From positions 62,001-126,000 of the forward strand of contig NYUD01000072.1 of NCBI GenBank assembly GCA_002683825.1: a stretch of 64,000 bases of DNA, read 5' to 3'. Each line of letters opens with the position of its first letter. The first letter of the stretch is position 1. Source of the DNA: Planctomycetota bacterium. Lineage in GTDB: Bacteria; Planctomycetota; UBA1135; GCA-002686595. Position numbers and translations under genes: made by a program. Shown here one piece after another: positions 9,014-16,584 of this stretch. The notes under the pieces are model-generated. The model ran no database searches, was not told the origin of the DNA, and worked only from the letters and a program-made list of their open reading frames with translations.

Positions 9014-10438
9014 CTAGCTACCTCCGGTCTCTCGATCCAAGTCCCGTTTCTTGAATCGACTCGCGTTGTCGTTTCCCGCTTTGTAGCGGTAGTTCTTGAG
9101 ATCCTTATCCGGCGCGTCCCGCATCACTGCGGAGTGTTTTTCGCGCATGGTCGCCTGCATGGAAGCGAAGACCTCGGCGTGTTCCTCTGAGAGTTCTTTC
9201 CGCTCGCCCGGGTCATCGGCGACGTTGAAGAGCTTGAAACTCTCGAAGTCAACCGTGCGCAAGTACTCGACCACCGTGAGGTCCTTATCCAGGGGTCTGT
9301 ACACGCCGAGTAGCTTCCAGTCGCCTTCGCGTATGGCGCAGTGGGGTCCGTCCGGCGTCGACCAGCGCGCCCAAAAGAGGGGTTGTTCCCGCTCGAACGC
9401 CCGGCCATTCAGCAACGGAACGAGACTCGTGCCGTCGATCGGGCGGTCCTCGGGAAGTTCAACCCCCGCGATCTCACAGATCGTCGGCAGGACGTCGAAG
9501 GCATGGATGGCTTCGTCGCTTACGGCCCCCGGCGCGAGGTGTCCGGGCCATTGGATCAACCCGGGGACGCGGATTCCTCCCTCGTACAGGTTGTTCTTTC
9601 CGCCACGATGCTTTCCGGACGAGCCCCAGGCGTTCATGGAGAGGCGCGCGGGCCCGTTGTCGCTCGAGAAATAGATGAATGTGTTCTCGCGTTCGCCCGC
9701 TGCTTCCAGGGCAGCCAGAAACCGGCCGAAGGAGGCGTCCATCTCGGAAACGCATCCGTAGTAGATGTTGCGGTTTTGCCACTTCGCCCGAGGGCGACGT
9801 TTGGGGTAGCGGATCTCCTTGGCCTTTTCCTCGGTCCCCTCGTAGAGCTTCTGATACTCCGGAGGTGAACGCTTCTCGACCGGTTCGTGGCATTCGTTCA
9901 GGGCCAGATAGGCAAAAAATGGCCGGTCCTTATCCTCCCGCCCCTCCAGCCACTCTTCGAATCGATCGGCCAGATCGAGGCCTAGGTTCTCGAAGACCGT
10001 GACGTCGAAACCGTGTTTCAGGGCCGCCGAATCACCGTTTCTCTTCTGCGTGAGGTGCCACTTACCGAAGTGTGCCGTGCTATATCCTGTCCCACGCAGC
10101 AACTCCGCGATCGTGTTTTCCTCTTCGACCATCTCGATGTCGCTCGCGACGTTCGAGAGGATGTCGTATACACCCGTCCGATACGAAGCCCGTCCCGTCA
10201 GCAGTACCGCCCGCGACGGTGAACAGCGTGAAGCGCCGGCATAGCACGAGGTGAACAGCATTCCCTCCTCTGCAAATCGATCGAGGTTCGGGGTCCGCGT
10301 CACCGGGTTGCCGTAGCACGCCAGATCGCCGTAGCCGACATCGTCGACGTAGACGACTACGAAATTGGGGCGGGGATCCTCGGCGTCGGCATCTCTGCCC
10401 TGGATGGGGAGTACGGCTAGTAAGAGGGCCGGGAGCAT
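9014..10438 (-). CDS. Arylsulfatase, formylglycine type (CSPSR)
   Basis: 474 residues from the ATG at 10438, giving a Sec signal (MLPALLLAVLPIQGRDADA). A longer open frame upstream runs antisense through the acyl carrier protein gene and is rejected. Motifs: FVVVYVDDVGYGDLACYGNP (Asp-Asp calcium site), RCSPSRAVLLTGR (the Cys to be converted to formylglycine, with the Pro and Arg of the sulfatase signature), HFGKWHL, and FSSDNGP (Asp-Asn metal site). All catalytic hallmarks of a genuine sulfatase are present. Expected to act in the periplasm on sulfated glycans; the specific ester is not predictable. No formylglycine-generating enzyme is in the window. Divergent from the ACP gene with a 124-base spacer. 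Confidence 0.93.
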   Translation of the reverse strand: MLPALLLAVLPIQGRDADAEDPRPNFVVVYVDDVGYGDLACYGNPVTRTPNLDRFAEEGMLFTSCYAGASRCSPSRAVLLTGRASYRTGVYDILSNVASDIEMVEEENTIAELLRGTGYSTAHFGKWHLTQKRNGDSAALKHGFDVTVFENLGLDLADRFEEWLEGREDKDRPFFAYLALNECHEPVEKRSPPEYQKLYEGTEEKAKEIRYPKRRPRAKWQNRNIYYGCVSEMDASFGRFLAALEAAGERENTFIYFSSDNGPARLSMNAWGSSGKHRGGKNNLYEGGIRVPGLIQWPGHLAPGAVSDEAIHAFDVLPTICEIAGVELPEDRPIDGTSLVPLLNGRAFEREQPLFWARWSTPDGPHCAIREGDWKLLGVYRPLDKDLTVVEYLRTVDFESFKLFNVADDPGERKELSEEHAEVFASMQATMREKHSAVMRDAPDKDLKNYRYKAGNDNASRFKKRDLDRETGGS

Positions 10439-10562
10439 GGTGTTGAGTGTAGAGAAAAAAGACTTGCTCCGGGCACCGAAACGGGGGCGGAGTTCAAAAC
10501 GGAGGGCGGAGGATGGTACGCTGACCGCGGCCCTCGCCTCCCCCCCCGGAGCCCTTTCCGAA

Positions 10563-10865
10563 ATGAAACGAGCGGACATCGAACGAATCGTCTTCACTGC
10601 CGTGGGGGAGTTGAACGCGACGTTGCCCGACAGCAAGCATGTGCCTACGGAAGGCGGGACGCGCTTGCTGGGGGAAGGGGGTCGGTTGGATTCGATCGGG
10701 TTGGTCGATCTGATCTTGTCGGTCGAGCAAAAGGTCCAGGACACGGCCGGAATCGGGATCACGGTAGCGGACGAGAAGGCGTTTTCGCGGAAGCAGAGCC
10801 CCTTCTTGACGCTCGATACGCTGACCGACTATGTGACTGCCCTGGTGCAAGGAACGGATGGCTGA
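10563..10865 (+). CDS. Acyl carrier protein
   Basis: 100 residues from ATG 10563. The phosphopantetheine attachment site is the Ser in RLDSIGLVDLILSVEQ (about residue 43), the standard DS(L/I) motif of carrier proteins at the start of helix 2. The C-terminal helix (LDTLTDYVTALVQG) completes the four-helix fold. It is a little longer than fatty-acid-synthesis ACPs because of a longer loop around SKHVPTEGG and a second insert after helix 2. First gene of a four-gene cassette; its stop overlaps the next start by 8 bases. A dedicated carrier next to a ligase and a GNAT suggests that a specific acyl group is built or modified on it rather than bulk fatty acids; that is inference. Confidence 0.9.
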   Translation: MKRADIERIVFTAVGELNATLPDSKHVPTEGGTRLLGEGGRLDSIGLVDLILSVEQKVQDTAGIGITVADEKAFSRKQSPFLTLDTLTDYVTALVQGTDG

Positions 10866-11559
10866 AGCGCGTGTAATTCTCATTACCGGGGCCAGAAAGG
10901 GCATCGGGCGTGCGCTGGCCGAGCACTACTGCGGGCGCGGTGACCGTGTCGTCGGTTGCAGCCGCAAGGCCGTGGACTTCGAGCTCGAGGGCTACGAGCA
11001 CCATCGGCTGGACGTGGCTGACGAGGCGGCTGTGCACGAACTCTTTCAGGCGGTGAGGACGAACCATGGGCGCCTCGATGGGCTGATCAACAACGCCGGG
11101 GTCGCCTCGATGAATCACGTGTTGTTGACGCCTTTGGACACGGTGCGGCGCATCATCGAGACGAACCTGGTGGGCACGTTTCTTTTTTGTCGCGAGGCGG
11201 CACGCCTGATGCGGACGAGCGGTGGGGGACGCATCGTCAACCTGACGACGGTCGCCGCTCGGCTCCATCTGGAGGGCGAGGCCGTCTACGCGGCCTCGAA
11301 AGCGGCCGTCGAGAGCCTCACCGTGACGCTCGCGCACGAATTGGCGTCGATGAACATCACGGTCAACGCCGTTGGGCCGACTCCGATCGAGACGGACCTC
11401 GTGCGTAACGTGCCCCGCGAAAAGCTCGAGGCAATCGTGGCGCGTCAGGCGATCCAGCGTTTCGGCGAGCTGCGGGACGTGCTTAACGTGGTCGACTTCT
11501 TCATGGATCCCGCGAGCGATTTCGTCACCGGCCAGGTGCTGTACCTCGGGGGCGTGTGA
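10858..11559 (+). CDS. SDR-family oxidoreductase, FabG-like
   Basis: 233 residues. Classical short-chain dehydrogenase/reductase: the cofactor loop ITGARKGIGRAL at residue 9, the NNAGV motif near residue 80, and the catalytic YAASK. The residue 13 before this Tyr, normally the catalytic Ser, is Thr here (NLTTVAARL). The C-terminus GQVLYLGGV is typical of FabG-like enzymes. With an ACP just before it (8-base overlap) and a ligase directly after (TGATG overlap), the likely role is reduction of a 3-oxoacyl group on the carrier protein, or oxidation of a hydroxyl in the same pathway. The substrate cannot be read from the sequence. Confidence 0.88.
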   Translation: MAEARVILITGARKGIGRALAEHYCGRGDRVVGCSRKAVDFELEGYEHHRLDVADEAAVHELFQAVRTNHGRLDGLINNAGVASMNHVLLTPLDTVRRIIETNLVGTFLFCREAARLMRTSGGGRIVNLTTVAARLHLEGEAVYAASKAAVESLTVTLAHELASMNITVNAVGPTPIETDLVRNVPREKLEAIVARQAIQRFGELRDVLNVVDFFMDPASDFVTGQVLYLGGV

Positions 11560-12914
11560 TGCACCTCGATGTCCTCTTTCAGCGGCTCGAAGAAGGCGCG
11601 GAAGCGGACGCGTTGATCTGGCGGGATCGAGTCTATTCGTATGGCTGGCTGCTCGAGCATATCCAGGGCTGGCCCGAGCGTCTGGAAGCCGCGGGGATCG
11701 CGCCGGGCACGGTCGTGGCTCTCGAGGCGGACTTTTCGCCCAATGCCGTCGCCCTTCTTCTCGCCTTGATCGAGCGTGGCTGCGTTCTGGTGCCTCTCAC
11801 GAGCTCGGTGGCGGCGAAGAGGGAGGAGTTTCTCGAGGTTGCCCAGGTCGAATACATCGGAACGATCGATGCGAACGACGAGGTGGCCTTTTCGCGGCTC
11901 GACAAACAGGCCGATCACGCGTTCTACACGGAGCTTCGCCGTCGGGGCCATCCGGGATTGGTGCTGTTTTCTTCGGGCTCGACGGGTAAGAGCAAGGCCT
12001 CGGTCCACGACATGGTGGACCTCCTGGAGAAGTTCCGCACGCCGCGGCCGGCGTATCGCACCGTGTCATTCCTCCTGTACGACCACATCGGGGGCGTCAA
12101 CACGATGCTCCACACGCTTTCGAATCAAGGCTGTTTGATCACCGTACGCGATCGCCGGCCTGAGTCAGTGTTGGAAGCGGTCGAGCGTCACCACGTCGAG
12201 CTCTTGCCGACCTCGCCGACGTTTCTCAACATGATCCTCCTGAGCGAAGCCTACAAGAACTTCGACCTATCGAGTCTGAGATTGGTGACCTACGGCACCG
12301 AGCCGATGCTTGAAAGCACACTCCTCGGTTTCCGCCGGCGCTTTCCAGGCATCCGCCTCTCGCAGACCTACGGACTTTCAGAAACCGGCATCCTGCGCGC
12401 CAAGTCAAAGAGCTCGGACTCGCTCTGGGTCAAGCTTGGAGGGGAGGGGTTCGAGACGCGCATCGTCGACGGCATCCTGCACATTCGCGCACGTTCGGCC
12501 ATGTTGGGCTATCTGAACGCGGATAGCCCTTTCACGGAGGACGGTTGGTTCGTCACCGGTGACCTCGTCCAGCAGGACGGGGAGTATCTACGCATTCTCG
12601 GGCGCAATTCAGAGATTATCAACGTGGGCGGCGAGAAGGTGTATCCGGCCGAGGTTGAAAGCGTCGTGCAAGAACTCGATGACGTCGCCGAGGTCTCGAT
12701 CTACGGTGAGCGTAACGCAATACTGGGCAACGCGGTCTGTGCGCGCGTCACACCGTGCGTCGGCACGAACAGAGAGTCTCTTCCTATTCTGGTGAAGAAA
12801 CACTGCCGCGAACGGCTCGAGCGCTTCAAGGTTCCGGTGAAGGTCGAGGTCGTTGAGCGTTCACAGCACGGCGGGCGTTTCAAGAAGATTCGGCCGATCG
12901 AGGGGCGGCCGTGA
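11559..12914 (+). CDS. AMP-forming acyl-CoA/acyl-ACP ligase
   Basis: 451 residues from ATG 11559; the overlapping GTG at 11556 is an alternative one codon longer. ANL-superfamily adenylating enzyme: ATP-binding loop LFSSGSTGKSKAS near residue 145, SQTYGLSETG (A5), WFVTGDL (A7), NVGGEKVYPAEVE (A8, hinge) and a C-terminal Lys-containing segment GGRFKKIRPI in the A10 position. It is short compared with standard acyl-CoA synthetases (500-550 residues), as in stand-alone ligases that charge carrier proteins. Expected to activate a carboxylic acid as its adenylate and pass it to the neighbouring ACP or to CoA. Overlaps the GNAT gene as GTGA. Confidence 0.9.
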   Translation: MHLDVLFQRLEEGAEADALIWRDRVYSYGWLLEHIQGWPERLEAAGIAPGTVVALEADFSPNAVALLLALIERGCVLVPLTSSVAAKREEFLEVAQVEYIGTIDANDEVAFSRLDKQADHAFYTELRRRGHPGLVLFSSGSTGKSKASVHDMVDLLEKFRTPRPAYRTVSFLLYDHIGGVNTMLHTLSNQGCLITVRDRRPESVLEAVERHHVELLPTSPTFLNMILLSEAYKNFDLSSLRLVTYGTEPMLESTLLGFRRRFPGIRLSQTYGLSETGILRAKSKSSDSLWVKLGGEGFETRIVDGILHIRARSAMLGYLNADSPFTEDGWFVTGDLVQQDGEYLRILGRNSEIINVGGEKVYPAEVESVVQELDDVAEVSIYGERNAILGNAVCARVTPCVGTNRESLPILVKKHCRERLERFKVPVKVEVVERSQHGGRFKKIRPIEGRP

Positions 12915-13900
12915 GCGAAGTTCAAATCCGATCCTATAGAGATGAAGATCGCGACGCGATTCTCGATTTGCGTGCGCGAGTATTTGAAGGGCTCGAACCG
13001 GAGCGCGAGAAACTGCGCTGGGCCTGGCAATTCGAGAACAACCCCTTCGTGCGGCATGACACTCCGCGGACCTGGGTCGCCGAGCTGGAGGGAAAGATCA
13101 TCGGCAACTACGGCATGTTGCCTCTCGAGTTCTCCGTCGACGGTGAGCGTGTCACCGGGTTGTGCGGAATGGACTTCTGCGTCGATTCCGTGCACCGCAA
13201 CCTCGGTTTGGGGATGCGTTTGACCAAGGCCTTCATCGACACTCCGGGGTGCGCCGTGCACACGGTGACTTCCCCGACGCCCGCGGCGGCGAAGTTGATG
13301 GCTTACTACGGCTCCGAGATCCTCGATGGCGAGTCCGAGCCGTGTCTGTGGGTCCATGCGGGCGCTGAGCTTCCCGATAAAGCCCTGGAAGAGCAGGTCA
13401 ACATTGAAACGTTAGAGCGCTTTGACGAGCGTTCCGACAGGTTCTTCGACGAGGTCGCGCACGATTTTCGGCTTCTGATCGCCCGCGACCAGCGTTACTT
13501 GAATTGGCGCTACTGCGACTACCCCTTCGGGCAGGCGCGCGTTACCGCAGCCCTTCGGAACCCCACGAACCTGGCCGGATTCTCAGTGGTTCAAGCGGAT
13601 CCTTCGAGCCGCCGTGCACATCTCTGCGAGCTCTTCGCACATCGGGAGGATGAAAGCACGCTGGAAGCCCTGCTGCGCGATGCCGTGGTGTCTGTCCGCG
13701 GCAGCGAAATCGACGAGCTGTATGTCTTCCACCGCGACCCGTTCGTACAGGCCCTCCTCGAACGTAACGGGTTTCAGGTCGTGCAGGGCCACGGCATGTC
13801 GGCCGTGTGCCGCACGCCGAATGGAATGGGGGTCAAGGATTGGTATCTCTCCGCAGGCGATGGGGACATCCTCTTCGGAGTGGGAGGCGCAGGCATGTAG
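12911..13900 (+). CDS. GNAT-type N-acyltransferase, two-domain
   Basis: 329 residues from a GTG that overlaps the ligase stop. The first 150 residues look like a GNAT domain: N-terminal QIRSYRDEDRDAILDL, a central beta strand (TGLCGMDFCVDSVHRNLGLG) in the place of the R-x-x-G-x-G/A acyl-CoA loop, and a TSPTPAAAKLMAYYG helix. The second half (about 180-329) is a further GNAT-like region, with LYVFHRDPFVQALLERNGFQ near its end. GNAT proteins transfer an acyl group from CoA or, in some families such as FeeM, from an acyl carrier protein to an amine. Position as the last gene of the ACP/SDR/ligase set makes an acyl-ACP donor plausible. The acceptor is unknown. No terminator on this strand follows it. 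Confidence 0.75.
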   Translation: MSEVQIRSYRDEDRDAILDLRARVFEGLEPEREKLRWAWQFENNPFVRHDTPRTWVAELEGKIIGNYGMLPLEFSVDGERVTGLCGMDFCVDSVHRNLGLGMRLTKAFIDTPGCAVHTVTSPTPAAAKLMAYYGSEILDGESEPCLWVHAGAELPDKALEEQVNIETLERFDERSDRFFDEVAHDFRLLIARDQRYLNWRYCDYPFGQARVTAALRNPTNLAGFSVVQADPSSRRAHLCELFAHREDESTLEALLRDAVVSVRGSEIDELYVFHRDPFVQALLERNGFQVVQGHGMSAVCRTPNGMGVKDWYLSAGDGDILFGVGGAGM

Positions 13901-13990
13901 GCTGGTACGCGCCGCACACTCGAAGGCATTGCAGCGCGGTTCAAGGCAAGCGCCTGCGTTCCCTGATCAATCGCATTTCCAAAACAAAAA

Positions 13991-14017
13991 GGGGACGGCG
14001 GTCAAACCGCCGTCCCC
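13991..14017 (-). terminator. Intrinsic terminator of the HU gene
   Basis: Perfect 12-bp stem (GGGGACGGCGGT at 13991-14002 with ACCGCCGTCCCC at 14006-14017) and a CAA loop. Read on the minus strand it is followed by TTTTTGTTTT (complement of 13981-13990), and it lies 33 bases past the HU stop. On the plus strand no T-tract follows, so it is assigned to HU. Confidence 0.9.
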
Positions 14018-14049
14018 TGTCTATCTTCTACTCTGAAGAGTGAATTGGC

Positions 14050-14394
14050 TCAGGCTGCCTTGTCCTTCAGGGCTTTCAGGGGCGTTGCCTTGACGACGTT
14101 ATGGGCCGGCTTGGCCTTGAACATCATCTCTTCTCCGGTGAAGGGGTTGGTTCCCTTGCGGGCTTTCTTGGCCGCCTTGTGCACGACCTTGAACTTGACG
14201 AGTCCGGGGACCGAGAAGACTTGCGGTCCTCTCTTGCCCAGGCTCCTACCGGCAACTTCTCCGAGCGCGTCAAAGACAGTGGAAACCTGCTTCTTGGTCA
14301 TGCCGGTTGTCTCGGCGATCGAGTTCAGGATGTCCGTCTTGGTCAACGGTTTGTTGGCGTTCGTTTTTGTCTTGTTCTTTTTTGTACTGGCCAT
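14050..14394 (-). CDS. hup: HU-family DNA-binding protein
   Basis: 114 residues from ATG 14394. After a Lys/Thr/Asn-rich N-terminal tail (about 15 residues) comes the HU/IHF fold: KTDILNSIAETTGMTKKQV, then FDALGEVAGRSL, and the DNA-binding arm GKRGPQVFSVPGLVKFKVV with KARKGTNPFTGEEMMFKAK, ending VVKATPLKALKDKAA. HU dimers bend and compact DNA. The NPFTGE version with the FKAKPA segment is the form common in several non-enteric phyla including Planctomycetota. A longer open frame upstream of 14394 has no HU similarity. It has its own strong terminator, so it is a single-gene transcript. Confidence 0.95.
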   Translation of the reverse strand: MASTKKNKTKTNANKPLTKTDILNSIAETTGMTKKQVSTVFDALGEVAGRSLGKRGPQVFSVPGLVKFKVVHKAAKKARKGTNPFTGEEMMFKAKPAHNVVKATPLKALKDKAA

Positions 14395-14577
14395 TCTTGT
14401 TCTCTGTGATTCGATCGAAATCTTGGGCTCTGCAAACGGTTGCAGGGCCGACGCAGGCAACTCGGCCGAAAAACGCCGAAGCTTGAGGAGAAATCGGAAG
14501 GTTCGCTCGCCCCGGCCCTCACCGGGGAGATCCCCATGGGGGTACAGCCCCCGCGACTTCCTTCCGATAGACGAGCT

Positions 14578-15279
14578 GTGCAAAAGATTCCTCCGGCCCT
14601 GCTCGTTCTACTGACGATTCCCGCGGCCTTCGCGAAGGGCAGCGTGGATTCGGCCGCGGAAGATACGGGAATCCTTTCCGCCGACCATTCGGCGTACGAA
14701 GCCGTGTCCTTGGCGGAGCTCCGTAGGGACCCCGGCCGGCGGTTGGGCAAGCGTGTGCGTTTCGTCGTTCAAATCAGGAGTGTACTGGAGGAGTGGAACC
14801 CTTACCTGACCCGGTTCGGTCCTGGCGACTGGCTGGGGATCGAGGCCTGGCCGGATGAGAACTACACGTGGAACAAGCGTGTGTTCGACAACCCCCATTC
14901 GCGCCTTTTCGTGCGCCGCGGATCCAGGGCGGAGTTCGCCCTGCACAAGACGGAGCGCTACCGGCGCTTCGAAATCCACGGCGTCACCCGGGAGTTCTTT
15001 CTCGGTGAGCCCTGGATCGAGATCGAGAACGCCGTTGCGCTCGAATCGGCCGTGGACGAGGGCACGATCTTGCATGTGGGGCGCGCCTTTTCCCTCCTGA
15101 GAGATGGTCGGGTGGAGCTGGCGATCGATCAACTCGAACGAGCCAAGGCGGCTCCGCTGCCCGTCCATGCACGGATGGAGTTGGAGCGGCACATCGTCGA
15201 GTGCCACCACCTCCGGGATGAGCAGGAGCACAAGCGGACGACGGGGGCCCGTGTGTCGGAAATCCGGCGGCGGCTCTAG
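14578..15279 (+). CDS. Hypothetical exported protein, OB-fold-like
   Basis: About 233 residues from GTG 14578, chosen because it places a signal peptide (MQKIPPALLVLLTIPAAFA) at the N-terminus; an in-frame ATG at 14536 is an alternative. The middle of the protein has beta-rich stretches in the order seen in OB folds (GKRVRFVVQIRSVL, FEIHGVTREFFLGEPWIEI), and the last 70 residues are helical with a TPR-like unit (ILHVGRAFSLLRDGRVELAIDQLERA). No family name is recognised and no catalytic residues stand out. It is followed after 57 bases by a membrane GT-C protein and may share its transcript. Confidence 0.7.
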   Translation: MQKIPPALLVLLTIPAAFAKGSVDSAAEDTGILSADHSAYEAVSLAELRRDPGRRLGKRVRFVVQIRSVLEEWNPYLTRFGPGDWLGIEAWPDENYTWNKRVFDNPHSRLFVRRGSRAEFALHKTERYRRFEIHGVTREFFLGEPWIEIENAVALESAVDEGTILHVGRAFSLLRDGRVELAIDQLERAKAAPLPVHARMELERHIVECHHLRDEQEHKRTTGARVSEIRRRL

Positions 15280-15336
15280 ATTCACTCTCGTCAAAAGGCC
15301 AACGGCCGCCCGGCCGCCCACGTATACTCCGCCTCG

Positions 15337-16539
15337 ATGGCGATGCAGAAACGTTTGGCGCTGGGGGCGATCGCTCTTCTTTGTGCCCTGTTCGCGGTCA
15401 GGTCCGTCCAACGGGCCTCGGTGGCCCCCCCCCTCTACAACTGGGACATGACCTGCTATGTCGCTCTGGCGATCGCCTGGGGGGAGAGCGATCCGGAGCT
15501 CATCCATCGGCGGACCTACGAAACCCTGCAGGCTGAAGTCCCGGAAGAGCACTACAGGGCCATTATTACCGGGGGCGTCAAACAATCGCGCTACGAGGAT
15601 CCTGTAGCGTTCCACGAACACCTCGCCTTCTACCGGGCTCGGATTCTCTACACCTACCCGATCTACTTGCTCAACCGCTTCTTCGACGTCCCGCTCACGA
15701 GTGCGACGTGGGGAATCTCGCGCGCCGCTTGGTTCGGTCTCGCGTGTCTGATGGCCATCTGGGCGGCAGGATCCCTGGGATGGTTCTGGGGCTTGCCCGT
15801 CGGCACCTTGCTGGCCCACGCACCCTGGTTCGTCTCGCACCTGGGGTTCTCTTCGCCGGACCTCCAGGCCACGCTGTTGACCTGTCTCGGACTCTATTTC
15901 CTGATCGAACGGCGCAAGGATATCGTCGGGGCGGCGCTTCTCACCGCCACCATCGCCATCCGCCCGGACACCGTGATTCTGGCACTGGTCCTGGCGGCCG
16001 CGCTGTGGTTCTTCGATCGTGAGAGCAGACCGTCCAACCGCTTCCTTCTGATCTGGAGCGTGGGGTCGGTGATCGCCTATGTGGCGGTGTCGAAGTACGC
16101 CGGCGCTTATGGGTGGTGGCCTCTGTTTTGGATCTCGTTCATCAAGAAGGAAGTGTTCCCTTCAGAGATTCCCGGGACGCCCAACTGGACCTACTACTTC
16201 AAGGTAGTTCAGCAGAAGCTCCTCGAGATCCCCCATTCGGGCTACTACACGCTGCAGCGTGGAGTGACGGGATCGACCCTGCCGCTCGCCTTTGTCGGGC
16301 TCTTGATGGCTGGATATGAGGTTGTTCGCCGCAGTGGAAACGCGGCGTTCGGACGCTATTCGGCTCTGTTCGTCGCTCTTGGCCTGACCTACGGTGTGCG
16401 CTGGATTCTCTTTCCGCAGCTCTGGGATCGTTTTTTCGCGGTTCTGTATGCCTGTGTGCCCCTGGTGTTTCTGTCGATTGCCGCGGAGCTCTCGGCACGA
16501 CAGGAGAAGATGTCCGGTGAGCCGGTGGAGATGTCTTGA
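15337..16539 (+). CDS. Multi-pass membrane protein, GT-C glycosyltransferase-like
   Basis: 400 residues with about ten predicted membrane segments, starting with LALGAIALLCALFAV and ending YACVPLVFLSIAAEL. The first large extracytoplasmic loop begins PPLYNWDMTCYVALAIAWG; an acidic residue here is the position of the catalytic Asp in lipid-phosphosugar-dependent GT-C enzymes (mannosyltransferase, ArnT, PMT types). The protein is shorter than ArnT or PMT and no full family match is claimed. It would transfer a sugar from a polyprenyl carrier on the outer face of the inner membrane, if it is an enzyme at all. It lies 45 bases before recN on the same strand. Confidence 0.7.
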   Translation: MAMQKRLALGAIALLCALFAVRSVQRASVAPPLYNWDMTCYVALAIAWGESDPELIHRRTYETLQAEVPEEHYRAIITGGVKQSRYEDPVAFHEHLAFYRARILYTYPIYLLNRFFDVPLTSATWGISRAAWFGLACLMAIWAAGSLGWFWGLPVGTLLAHAPWFVSHLGFSSPDLQATLLTCLGLYFLIERRKDIVGAALLTATIAIRPDTVILALVLAAALWFFDRESRPSNRFLLIWSVGSVIAYVAVSKYAGAYGWWPLFWISFIKKEVFPSEIPGTPNWTYYFKVVQQKLLEIPHSGYYTLQRGVTGSTLPLAFVGLLMAGYEVVRRSGNAAFGRYSALFVALGLTYGVRWILFPQLWDRFFAVLYACVPLVFLSIAAELSARQEKMSGEPVEMS

Positions 16540-16584
16540 GAAGGATTGCAACCTGCCGAGCGGGGTCGCATCCTTCTTCGCATC

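Noticed and set aside
10439..10762. N-terminal extension of the CSPSR sulfatase gene
   Set aside because: Upstream open frame runs antisense through the ACP gene; the ATG at 10438 gives a proper Sec signal.
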